Positions 9,290-17,458 of a stretch of 22,183 bases of DNA are shown here, piece by piece. The first letter of the stretch is position 1; the number at the start of each line of letters is the position of its first letter. Location of the stretch: positions 1,368,092-1,390,274 of the forward strand of contig BJOX01000011.1 of the NCBI GenBank assembly GCA_009731375.1, given 5' to 3'. This stretch comes from Paulinella micropora. Lineage: Eukaryota; Cercozoa; Imbricatea; Euglyphida. Both the position numbers and the translations under genes were made by a program. The notes under the pieces were generated by a model, which was not told the origin of the DNA, did not search any database, and saw nothing but the letters and a program-made list of their open reading frames with translations.

Positions 9290-9743
9290 TTTAATGTTTA
9301 ATCTATGGGCGTGGCTTAGCATGAAAAGCCATGGCCTCCTATACTACCCCCGGACAAGAACTTTCAGCACCGGCCAAGCTGCACACCAACCACTGTCTCG
9401 CTGTGGTTGGTGTCTGTGCCCAGTTCAAGCCGAAAGGTAGCCGAGCCCTTTTGAACTATACGGGACAACACTAGAACACTCCCCAGGAGCGTGTGCCCTA
9501 AGGAGATGATGCCATGAGCAAGTCGAGGTTTCAGGAGTTCACGCTCGTTGTGAGTTACCTTCTACAACCCCGACTTCATCAACCCTTTGCATCACGCCCC
9601 GACTTCATCAGCCAGGGTCAGGAGTTGGTTGCCTGTTTAGCCCTTGCGCTGCGCGCGATTAACGGCGGACACAAAATCGTCATTGTAGGAGATAGTTAGA
9701 TCTGAACCCTAGGCTGAGTTGCCAGTGGCAGAGACCGTCTCCA
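9290..9743. other. Unique GC-balanced island, no assigned gene
   Basis: The only stretch of the repeat block with balanced base composition. It contains a perfect 11-bp inverted repeat (9383-9393 with 9403-9413) and a 14-bp direct repeat CCCCGACTTCATCA (9568 and 9597). A 61-codon plus ORF (9514-9699) lies here but has no recognisable domain. It may be part of a host interspersed repeat; no tRNA-type promoter boxes were identified with confidence. Confidence 0.45.
9383..9413. repeat. Perfect 11-bp inverted repeat
   Basis: ACACCAACCAC and GTGGTTGGTGT separated by TGTCTCGCT. Stable as a DNA or RNA hairpin; role unknown. Confidence 0.7.
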
Positions 9744-10001
<258 letters not shown>

Positions 10002-10047
10002 GCCTTTCCGCATGATTCAGTGCGTCCTACTCTTACTCTACTACTCT

Positions 10048-10123
10048 TGTGCATACATACATACATACATACATACGTACATACATACATACATACATTC
10101 ATACATACATACCTATCTATCTG

Positions 10124-10187
<64 letters not shown>

Positions 10188-10270
10188 CCTACCTACCTAT
10201 CTATCTATCTATCTATCTATCTACCTATCTATATCTGTATCTATTAATCTTTATACCTACCTATCTATTT
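10048..10270. repeat. CATA then CTAT array
   Basis: A short CATA array (10051-10111) passes into CTAT (10112-10228) with CTAC variants. The CTAT strand is the complement of the neighbouring GATA arrays, so the two face each other. Confidence 0.9.
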
Positions 10271-10292
10271 AGTATCTCCCCAGCCAGGCATG

Positions 10293-10392
10293 CCGATGCA
10301 GGCTCCGGAGCGAGGAGCGAACGGAGCATGCAGCGCTCTAGATCCCCCAACCACGTGACAGTAATAAGACTAAGAAGGTTTTCTCTAGTTGC
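10293..10392 (+). repeat. Dispersed repeat core, copy 2
   Basis: Second copy of the 8935-9049 segment, shortened by a small deletion after GGAGCGA and by about a dozen bases after GCAGCG. It starts at CCGATGCAGGCTCCGGAGC and ends at TTTTCTCTAGTTGC. Confidence 0.7.
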
Positions 10393-10830
<438 letters not shown>

Positions 10831-11183
10831 GAGATGTCGCAAAGGAATGTAGTCCTTGCAAAGGAACGCAGTTTCACATCAAACAATAATTTGTGTACTG
10901 TGCATGTGTCCGGGATGGGAATCACGGGTAGACTGTGTTCTGGAAAAAGAAGAGGAGGAAGGACGTTGAAGAAAAAGGCAATCTAGGAATGGAGAGTGGG
11001 AGGATAAGGAAGAAGAGAAAGAAAAGGAAGCCGTTAGTCCAAGTGTTTTGAGCACCGTAAGCTTGCGCAAGCTACAATGATGACATTGTGAGTAGTATAG
11101 GGTCGCACTACAAGACAGTTTTTCAATACACACCCCCCGCCGTCAGGGACACACCCCGGCCGGCCCGCGCGGGACCAAATGGC
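10831..11183. other. Unique stretch at the right border of the repeat block
   Basis: Purine-rich unique sequence with a 14-bp palindrome AGCTTGCGCAAGCT (11060-11073). From about 11131 it becomes very GC-rich (ACACCCCCCGCCG, then GGCCGGCCCGCGCGGG at about 11158-11173). No gene seen. The change in composition around 11130-11180 is the likely border with the viral block. Confidence 0.5.
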
Positions 11184-11214
11184 AACGGATATTAATATTT
11201 AAAATAATACCGTT
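11184..11214. repeat. Inverted repeat upstream of the first zinc-finger gene
   Basis: AACGG-a-TATTA (11184-11194) pairs with TAATACCGTT (11205-11214), 10 bp with one bulged A. It lies 40 bases before the ATG at 11254, so it is a candidate operator or hairpin near the promoter. Confidence 0.45.
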
Positions 11215-11221
11215 AAAATAT

Positions 11222-11255
11222 AAAGACACAGACAGGATAAAGACACAGACAGGAT
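11222..11255 (+). repeat. 17-bp tandem duplication ending in the start codon
   Basis: AAAGACACAGACAGGAT occurs twice without a gap (11222-11238 and 11239-11255). The second copy supplies the first two bases of the ATG at 11254. Confidence 0.8.
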
Positions 11256-11655
11256 GACAAACAACGACACTGACAAAAAGTCAAGTCGCAGATTTACAAT
11301 TTCAAAAGGATGTATTATGTTAAAGAATAATGAAAAGAGACCGATGGTAAAAATTCAATGGAGAGAAGGAAATCAAACAATGTGTAAGAGTTTTAGTATT
11401 GGAAAACGAAGAAACCAAGAACAAGCGATGGAAGAAGCGAAAAAATACTACGATGAAAAAGTAAAACCAAAGTATGATGAATGGAAAGTTAATTATGATA
11501 AGGAAACAAAAGAAATCAAAAAAGAAAAGAAAAGGAATTGGAAGAAGACTCCTTTCAAGTGTGAATGCGGAGCTGAAATAAATAGAAGTAGCAAAGCAAG
11601 ACATATGAAATCAAAAATTCACACAGCTTCGCCAGCCCCGCCCGCCCTGCCCTAA
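11254..11655 (+). CDS. Zinc-finger protein with possible AP2-like DNA-binding domain
   Basis: 133 residues. Residues about 12-66 look like a compact beta-beta-beta-helix domain (VKIQWREG, CKSFSIGKRR, then a helix AMEEAKKYYDEKV), the pattern of AP2/integrase-arm-type DNA-binding domains; this is a weak call. A Lys/Glu-rich helix follows (about 70-97), then the finger C103-x-C105-x11-H117-x5-H123, and a short Pro/Ala tail. The start at 11254 is the first ATG after the 17-bp duplication. It is the first of two tandem genes with matching fingers, Pro-rich tails and 3' flanks; the polymerase follows in the same direction. Likely an early regulator or DNA-binding protein, by inference from position. 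I cannot name it. Confidence 0.75.
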   Translation: MTNNDTDKKSSRRFTISKGCIMLKNNEKRPMVKIQWREGNQTMCKSFSIGKRRNQEQAMEEAKKYYDEKVKPKYDEWKVNYDKETKEIKKEKKRNWKKTPFKCECGAEINRSSKARHMKSKIHTASPAPPALP

Positions 11656-11680
11656 TTATCATCTATACACAGGCGAGCCC

Positions 11681-11692
11681 CCTATATATAGG
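11681..11692 (+). promoter_or_regulatory. TATA box CCTATATATAGG
   Basis: A perfect 12-bp palindrome centred 23 bases before the ATG at 11710. The equivalent sequence before the polymerase gene (GTATATATAGGCAC) supports a promoter role. If transcription starts 25-30 bases downstream, the mRNA leader would be almost absent. Confidence 0.6.
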
Positions 11693-11709
11693 ACACAAGC
11701 GGGCGGACA

Positions 11710-12117
11710 ATGGCAGAGACTACAAAATTTGAATGCGATTGCGGTTCCATAATTAATGTCTCTGGAATACGAAGACATTTACAAACAAAAAAACACAAAG
11801 ACTTTATTGAATGGGAAAAAGAATATATTCAAAAGAATATCATTGATGTTAATAAACGAAAAAATGATGAAAAGCAAAAAGAGGAAAAAATGGTAGAAGA
11901 TTTTAAAAAATCAGGTATTGAAACATTTATTATTACTAGCGATGAAATCTATTCTGGGCTTTGGAAAAATCTTAACTCTAAATCAGCAAAAAAAGGTGAA
12001 GGTGTAATAGAATGGTTGAAAAGAGAAAAAAGAGAAAGAGAAGCCCAGACCGCACCGCCAGCCCCGCCAGCATCGCCAGCATCGCCAGCATCGCCCGCAC
12101 CGCCCGCCCCGCCCTAA
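11710..12117 (+). CDS. Zinc-finger protein with Pro/Ala-repeat tail
   Basis: 135 residues. The finger is at the N-terminus: C9-x-C11-x11-H23-x5-H29, the same spacing as in the upstream gene. The middle is a Lys/Glu-rich helical region followed by a segment around SDEIYSGLWKNLNSKSAKKG (residues about 77-96). The last 29 residues are a PPASPASPASPAPP-type low-complexity tail encoded by GC-rich CATCGCCAG repeats, in sharp contrast to the AT-rich body. Tail and downstream flank match those of the upstream gene, indicating tandem duplication. It lies 125 bases before the polymerase. Probably nucleic-acid binding; exact role unknown. Confidence 0.75.
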   Translation: MAETTKFECDCGSIINVSGIRRHLQTKKHKDFIEWEKEYIQKNIIDVNKRKNDEKQKEEKMVEDFKKSGIETFIITSDEIYSGLWKNLNSKSAKKGEGVIEWLKREKREREAQTAPPAPPASPASPASPAPPAPP

Positions 12118-12143
12118 TTTCCATCTAAACATAGGGGCCCCCG

Positions 12144-12152
12144 TATATATAG
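12144..12152 (+). promoter_or_regulatory. TATA box before the polymerase gene
   Basis: TATATATAGG lies about 92 bases before the polymerase ATG, embedded in a flank homologous to the one before 11710 (CTAATT-tccatcta-, then a GC-rich run, then the TATA box). Confidence 0.55.
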
Positions 12153-12242
12153 GCACGGAGAGCACACGGCAGACCACGGCGGGGGCAGACGATTGAGATA
12201 ATTATTTAATTTCCAAAAAAATTTTGTCAACTAAGATATAGG

Positions 12243-15200
12243 ATGGAGACACACACTTACAACGGTAAGACATATAGGTTGGACAAATTTAGGGAACAAA
12301 AAATTAATTATGAAATCAAAAGGGTCAGGGGTCAAGATGTGCTGTATATAATACCGAAGACTAGGAAGTATAAGGTTGATACAACAACGGCCCAAAATTA
12401 CTTGAACCAAGTAAGAGGTGCTGTTTATTTTGAGGAACGGAAACAAGGTATTCCAGTAGCACCGCCATTACCTCCACAGTTTGAAGCGAAAGTGAGAGAA
12501 GCGAAAGTGAGAGAAAGAAAAGAAAAAGTAAAAGACCTAATGCGGTATGCTAACTACGAAATCAAACACGTAGATAGAAAGAAACACATTCTGGGTGTTA
12601 ATGAAAGCCAGTATTGGGTTAGGATTAGAGGCAACTTCACTTCTTTCAGTATGAATGATATTCTACAGTTTATTGAGATAATCCTGAACGACTTTATCAA
12701 AAGACAGAAACAGGGAAGTATGGTTAGTGTAAGCATCAAGTTTGTAGATTACTATGGAGCAGTATCTACAAAGTTGAAAAAGCTTAACGAGATTTCTGTT
12801 AGCGATGTTTTGGAAAGATTGTCAGCATTATTTCAAAGCAACGAAAGCCTTTATACAGATGAAAAGGGTTCTAATATGGATAAATTTAGATTCGTTTTGA
12901 AATCTGTTGAAATGCCAACGGGCGGAACGAGGCTTCAAGTAATTAATAAATTGGATGTATATAAGAAGAGAGGAGTAATTCAAATTAATAATACAGACAA
13001 CATATGCTTAGCCAGAGCAATTGTTGTAGTAAAAGCAAAAATTGAAAAACATACAAAATACTCACAGATTATGAAAGGCAGAAAGATACAGGAGGAGATG
13101 GCTTTGAAACTACACGAAGAAGCAAAAGTAATTCAGGATGTGTGCGGTATTACTGAAATTAATACATTTGCTATCTACATTAAATACAATCTGGTTATCG
13201 TTGAATTCCCTGACAAGATTGTTTATAAGACGGACCTGCTTAATGAAAATGGCGAGCGACTTACTAACCTTTACATACTTAAGACAGAGAACCACTACGA
13301 TGCGATAACCAATATGAAGTCTATGGTAAGCAAAGAAAACTTCTGTGAAATATGTCTAAGAGGATTTCAAAAGCGACACGCCTGCGAAGCTAAATGTAAT
13401 ATCTGCGAAACCAAAGAATGTAAGGGTATTAACGATAGAAGCAATTGGACTGATTGCTATTCGTGTAATAGAAAGTTTCCAAATACGGTCTGTTTTAATA
13501 ATCACAAGAGGACGAATTGCGATATCAAAGCGAAATGTCTTTCGTGCGGACTTAATTACAGGAGGTCGCGGAGCGACCGTTCGCCCTACGGGCTGAACAA
13601 GAAGGATGAGCACAAGTGCGGTTATGCGAAATGCCGTAATTGTAAGGAACTGAAACCACTGGAACACCAATGTGAAATCGTGAAGAAAGACATATTACCT
13701 TTTTCAGAGAAATACATATTCTTTGACTTTGAAGCGACACAGGATACGGGCGAGCACATAGTCAATCATTCGGAAAGTCAGTATTTTGATGCGAAGGAAC
13801 CACCAGTCATTCATAAAAACATTGATGATTTCTGTAAGTGGGCTTTTGAATCTAAGCACAACGGCTTTACATTCATTGCTCATAACAGTCGCGGTTATGA
13901 CTGTCAGTTTATTCTTAAATGGTTAGTGGATAACGGACAAGCACCATTCGTCATTTATCAAGGCGGTAAGATAATGATGATGACTTTGAAGAAATACCGT
14001 TTCATTGATAGTCTCAGTTTCCTGACTATGCCTCTGGCTGATTTTCCTAAGACATTCGGATTGAACGAACTTAAAAAGGGCTTCTTTCCTCACTTCTTCA
14101 ATACTGACAAGAACAAAAATTATGTTGGGGTTATGCCTCATAAGAAGCACTACGGCTACGACACTATGAAAGATAAGAAAAGGGCGGAATTCTTAGAATG
14201 GTATGAAAGCCAAAGAAACAACACATTTGATATGCAGAAGGAAATCGCTGAATACTGTCATAGCGATGTTGATATTTTGAGAAGGGGATGTATGGATTTT
14301 AGAAAGCAGTTTCTAGAATTCGGTATTGACCCGTTTCAATATACAACTATTGCGAGTTGTGTTATGGCTTTGTATCGGGCTAAGTTTATGCCAGAGAATT
14401 CAATTGCTGTGTTGAAGGCGGAAAAGCAAAACAGGATTACCTCTCGGGCTTGTGTTGAATGGATAGCTTACAGAAGCAGGTTAGACCAAACGGATATCAA
14501 ACACGCATTCAATGGTGGTGAAAAAATGTTTAACTTAGGGCAATCAAATGTTTACGTAGACGGCTGGGATGAGAAGAACAAAACCGCTTACGAATTTCAC
14601 GGATGTTTCTGGCACGGATGTCCAAAGTGCTTTAATAGAAATACAATCAATACTAAGAAGAATGAAACGATGGGCGAACTATACAAGGCAACAATGAGAC
14701 GAGAAAAAGACCTAAGCAAACAAGTAAGCAAAATAATAAGTATATGGGAATGTGAATGGAGATTAATGAAAACAAGTGAAACCCTAGCGGAAGATACTAA
14801 TGAACGAATTACAGAACAAGAAGGGCTGAACCCGCGAGAAGCAATGTTTGGAGGTAGAACGGATGCTCTAACATTGTATTGGAAATCACGGCACGACAAC
14901 GAATACGCGAAATACATTGACATATGTTCTCTGTATCCGACCGTTATGTTCTACGACCTTTACCCTAGCGGACACCACGAAATCATACGGCCCTCAAATG
15001 ACGACGACCGAAAGGAGATGAAAAACAAAATCATAAGCAGAGAATATTTCGGAGTGGCTAAGGTTAAGATGCTACCGCCGAGAAAATTACTACACCCCGT
15101 TTTACCTAAGGCGGACAGAGGTAAGCTTATGTATTACTTATGCGACAAGTGCGGAATGACTGAACAGAAATCCGAATGTAAGCACACCGATAACGAGCGA

Positions 15201-16301
15201 GCAATAACAGGCACTTGGGCAACTCCTGAAATCTACAAGGCCTTAGACAAAGGCTATAAGCTGATTAAGGTATATGAGGTATGGCATTGGAAGGAGCAGA
15301 GCAGTAGCCTGTTTAAAGATTACATAAAAACTTTCTTAAAGGTTAAACAAGAGTCAAGCGGATATCCTGATGGATGTATTACAGAAGAACAAAAAAGAAA
15401 CTACATTGACAGTATGGAAATCAAGATGGGAATTAAGATGGACGAAAACAAAATTGAAGAAAACCCAGGACGGCGAGCGGTTGCTAAGTTGTGCTTGAAT
15501 AGCCTGTGGGGCAAGTTTGGTGAAAAGCAAAACAAAACTCAAAACAAAATGATAAAAGACAAAGATACCTTATACAAGTTAATGAACGATAAGTCAGTTG
15601 ATAACATAAACATAAACATTATTAACGACAAAATAATAGAAGCGAGTTATGACCTTAAACAAGATGCGGTAAGCGACCCAGTAAAAACAAATATTGTAGT
15701 TGCTTTATTTACGACTTGCCACGCGAGGATTAGACTATATGAAATGATGGACAAGCTAGACAACAGAGTTCTATACCACGATACCGACAGTGTCATATAC
15801 ACGACAGACTTAACGAAAGGCGAAACAGATGTCAAAACGGGTAAGCTGTTAGGCGAATGGACGGACGAACTACACGGAGCAAAGATTATGACCTTTATCG
15901 GAGGCGGGCCAAAGTGTTATGGATATGTATTGGATAACGGCAAAGCAAGTATGAAAGTAAAAGGCTTTAGTATGAATTATGAAAACAATAAATCATTAAA
16001 TTTACCAAATATGTTAAGTGTCATTAGTTGCGGACTTGGAATTAAAAACAACGACCTTATTGAGAACGGCAAGAATGAATTGTTAGAGTTGCTTAAAACT
16101 CAGGAAGAAAAATTGATTGCTAAACGAATTGAAAAATCTGGTAAAGTTGTTATAGTAGAGAACAGCAAGATAACAAGAGATAAACAACAGAAAAAAATAA
16201 CGAGTGAATACTTAGAAAAAATATTCAGCTTTACTTACACCAAAAGAAATATTATAGGTATTGTAGACAATGCGATTGAAACTAGACCATTCGGTTACTA
16301 A
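12243..16301 (+). CDS. polB: Protein-primed family B DNA polymerase
   Basis: 1352 residues, intact, the usual size for Polinton/PLV polymerases. An N-terminal region (about 1-360) contains the NTDNICLARAIVV stretch typical of these enzymes. A cysteine-rich part follows (about 367-470) with several C-x2-C knuckles. Exonuclease motifs: Exo I DFE at D495/E497, Exo II H547-N548...D553, Exo III Y671-x3-D675. Between exonuclease and polymerase lies FHGCFWHGCP (785-794), resembling the conserved motif of Vsr-type nucleases. Polymerase motifs: A D893-x2-SLYP, B K1082-x3-NSLWG, C DTDS at D1180/D1182. It replicates the element's linear DNA, starting from a terminal protein. Start at 12243: first ATG, in phase, about 92 bases after a TATA box. 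Odd: palindromic DNA encoding RSRSDRSPYGL is inserted among the zinc knuckles. It converges with the lipase gene 27 bases downstream. Confidence 0.95.
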   Translation: METHTYNGKTYRLDKFREQKINYEIKRVRGQDVLYIIPKTRKYKVDTTTAQNYLNQVRGAVYFEERKQGIPVAPPLPPQFEAKVREAKVRERKEKVKDLMRYANYEIKHVDRKKHILGVNESQYWVRIRGNFTSFSMNDILQFIEIILNDFIKRQKQGSMVSVSIKFVDYYGAVSTKLKKLNEISVSDVLERLSALFQSNESLYTDEKGSNMDKFRFVLKSVEMPTGGTRLQVINKLDVYKKRGVIQINNTDNICLARAIVVVKAKIEKHTKYSQIMKGRKIQEEMALKLHEEAKVIQDVCGITEINTFAIYIKYNLVIVEFPDKIVYKTDLLNENGERLTNLYILKTENHYDAITNMKSMVSKENFCEICLRGFQKRHACEAKCNICETKECKGINDRSNWTDCYSCNRKFPNTVCFNNHKRTNCDIKAKCLSCGLNYRRSRSDRSPYGLNKKDEHKCGYAKCRNCKELKPLEHQCEIVKKDILPFSEKYIFFDFEATQDTGEHIVNHSESQYFDAKEPPVIHKNIDDFCKWAFESKHNGFTFIAHNSRGYDCQFILKWLVDNGQAPFVIYQGGKIMMMTLKKYRFIDSLSFLTMPLADFPKTFGLNELKKGFFPHFFNTDKNKNYVGVMPHKKHYGYDTMKDKKRAEFLEWYESQRNNTFDMQKEIAEYCHSDVDILRRGCMDFRKQFLEFGIDPFQYTTIASCVMALYRAKFMPENSIAVLKAEKQNRITSRACVEWIAYRSRLDQTDIKHAFNGGEKMFNLGQSNVYVDGWDEKNKTAYEFHGCFWHGCPKCFNRNTINTKKNETMGELYKATMRREKDLSKQVSKIISIWECEWRLMKTSETLAEDTNERITEQEGLNPREAMFGGRTDALTLYWKSRHDNEYAKYIDICSLYPTVMFYDLYPSGHHEIIRPSNDDDRKEMKNKIISREYFGVAKVKMLPPRKLLHPVLPKADRGKLMYYLCDKCGMTEQKSECKHTDNERAITGTWATPEIYKALDKGYKLIKVYEVWHWKEQSSSLFKDYIKTFLKVKQESSGYPDGCITEEQKRNYIDSMEIKMGIKMDENKIEENPGRRAVAKLCLNSLWGKFGEKQNKTQNKMIKDKDTLYKLMNDKSVDNININIINDKIIEASYDLKQDAVSDPVKTNIVVALFTTCHARIRLYEMMDKLDNRVLYHDTDSVIYTTDLTKGETDVKTGKLLGEWTDELHGAKIMTFIGGGPKCYGYVLDNGKASMKVKGFSMNYENNKSLNLPNMLSVISCGLGIKNNDLIENGKNELLELLKTQEEKLIAKRIEKSGKVVIVENSKITRDKQQKKITSEYLEKIFSFTYTKRNIIGIVDNAIETRPFGY
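13564..13598 (+). repeat. Two adjacent palindromes inside the polymerase gene
   Basis: GGTCGC-gga-GCGACC (13564-13578) is followed at once by GTTCGCCC-tac-GGGC-t-GAAC (13579-13598). They encode residues about 441-452 between two cysteine pairs. The segment is GC-rich within an AT-rich gene, as expected of an inserted palindromic element. Confidence 0.65.
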
Positions 16302-16328
16302 ATGAAAAAGCTATAAAACATTTGATAA

Positions 16329-17063
16329 TTATTTATTTTTTGCCTTTTTACCTTTACCTTTACCTTTAAAACTTCTAATCGTATGAATTCCTTTTTTTGG
16401 CTTCACTAATCTGGTATTTACAGCCGTAGCACCCATTAACGATACGGGGTCAAATGCGGTTCGGTAGTTCGTCGTTAGCTTCGCGGTCTTTGCCCTCTTC
16501 CCTTTTGGATTTACCTTAACTGCTACTCGGTCAATCACTCCTTCAATGAGGTCTCTTGTGCTACTGCCTTTGTTGTATGTGGTCGCCCTTACCCCAGTCT
16601 GACGGCTCAGGTCTTTTGCTATTGTGCCACCTAACGAATGACCCGTAAGCTCTACATTATCCTTACCATATTTCTTTATAACCTCATCAACAAGCTTCTG
16701 CTCTTCTTTATATCTAGGTGTTCTTTTTAATACTCCCTTCACTAATGCGACATCGGTTAATAGGTCCCTTTTATCCGCACTTCCTCTAAATGCCACAATC
16801 GCCTTACCATCTTTTTCATACACTGTTGATTTTTCTTTGCTGGCTACTGGCTTCCATCCGTCAGCACCTTTTCGTTCTGACGAAGACAAATAGACATCCT
16901 CCGATAAACTAGCACTACCTCCTTTTAGTCGCACACGTGCGACGGCTCCGCCTTTGGCTGAGCTCTGTTTCCTGTATTCCTTACCTGCTTTTTTCAATGC
17001 TTCCTTGTAGCTTATACCGTGTTTAGCAGAGTAAGCCTTAACGAACTTTATCCACTCGGTCAT
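16329..17063 (-). CDS. Class-3 lipase-like alpha/beta hydrolase, candidate virion lipase
   Basis: 244 residues. The nucleophile elbow is G141-H-S143-L-G-G; the oxyanion-side strand is IVAFRGSADKRD (about 89-100). Asp205 in AFDPVS and His227 in GIHTIRSF complete a plausible Ser-Asp-His triad. Residues 4-31 (W4IKFVKAYS...ISYKEAL...YRK) form a short conserved-looking motif that I recall from small proteins of large DNA viruses. The C-terminus is a KGKGKGKK tail. The enzyme would hydrolyse acyl lipids; as a neighbour of the capsid genes it could help membrane penetration, as virion phospholipases do, but that is inference. Residues about 36-46 between the two parts are encoded by palindromic GC-rich DNA. 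It converges with the polymerase and diverges from the gene at 17124. Confidence 0.8.
   Translation of the reverse strand: MTEWIKFVKAYSAKHGISYKEALKKAGKEYRKQSSAKGGAVARVRLKGGSASLSEDVYLSSSERKGADGWKPVASKEKSTVYEKDGKAIVAFRGSADKRDLLTDVALVKGVLKRTPRYKEEQKLVDEVIKKYGKDNVELTGHSLGGTIAKDLSRQTGVRATTYNKGSSTRDLIEGVIDRVAVKVNPKGKRAKTAKLTTNYRTAFDPVSLMGATAVNTRLVKPKKGIHTIRSFKGKGKGKKAKNK
16928..16952 (-). repeat. Palindromic segment inside the lipase gene
   Basis: GTCGCAC-ac-GTGCGAC (16928-16943) is followed by GGCTCCGCC (16944-16952). It encodes GGAVARVRL at the linker between the N-terminal motif and the lipase domain. Confidence 0.6.
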
Positions 17064-17123
17064 TCTATATGATTAATTATTTAATTTTTTTATTTTTTCC
17101 CTCCCTATTATATACACCCTACT
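17064..17123. promoter_or_regulatory. Shared intergenic promoter of divergent genes
   Basis: A 60-base AT-rich gap between divergent ATGs at 17063 (-) and 17124 (+). TATTATATACACC at 17105-17117 is a TATA-like box for the plus gene, and the T-rich stretch 17070-17100 would be the A-rich leader of the lipase mRNA. Confidence 0.45.
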
Positions 17124-17399
17124 ATGACCACCCTAACAAGACTGTGTGAGAAGTTTGAAAAACTTTCAATTGAAAGCGAAAAGAAATCATTTTCTCTCGC
17201 CGATGTTCAAAAGGTAATCCACGACGAAATAAAAACGATAGAAGAAAAGAGAAATTCACAACCAAAAGACACATTTCATTTCGGGAAATACAAGGGCAAA
17301 AAAATAGAAGACATCGCAAAGATTGACAAGCCATATATTGAATGGCTAGTTCGTCAGCCGTGGTGCCGAAATAAGGAAGAATTGAAGAAGTATTTGTAA
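17124..17399 (+). CDS. 91-residue protein with an exodeoxyribonuclease X C-terminal-like module
   Basis: Residues 1-45 are helical and charged. Residues 50-91 (F51-H-FGKYKGKKIEDIA...PYIEWLVRQ) match the small beta-alpha module found at the C-terminus of exodeoxyribonuclease X and as a stand-alone protein in phages and large viruses (FGKYKG, then YIEWL). No nuclease catalytic residues are present, so it is likely a DNA-binding or protein-interaction module; partner unknown. It is the only plus-strand gene among the late minus-strand genes and converges with the 416-residue gene, ending 56 bases from that gene's stop with a hairpin between. Confidence 0.7.
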   Translation: MTTLTRLCEKFEKLSIESEKKSFSLADVQKVIHDEIKTIEEKRNSQPKDTFHFGKYKGKKIEDIAKIDKPYIEWLVRQPWCRNKEELKKYL

Positions 17400-17440
17400 A
17401 GTATTTGTATTTTTTTTTTTTTGCTTCCGCGAAGGGGGTT

Positions 17441-17458
17441 GTAGGGGCTCGCCCCTAC
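17441..17458. terminator. Perfect palindrome GTAGGGGC-TC-GCCCCTAC between convergent genes
   Basis: 8-bp arms and a 2-base loop, overlapping the stop codon of the minus gene (17455-17457) and lying 42 bases past the plus gene, after a T13 run. Together with the preceding GGGGGTT it matches copies at 21386-21412 and, reversed, 21901-21927. It could end transcripts from both sides. Confidence 0.6.

Noticed and set aside
9514-9699. 61-codon plus ORF in the balanced island
   Set aside because: Too short and unsupported, although its C-terminal KIVIVGDS looks protein-like; kept only as a note.
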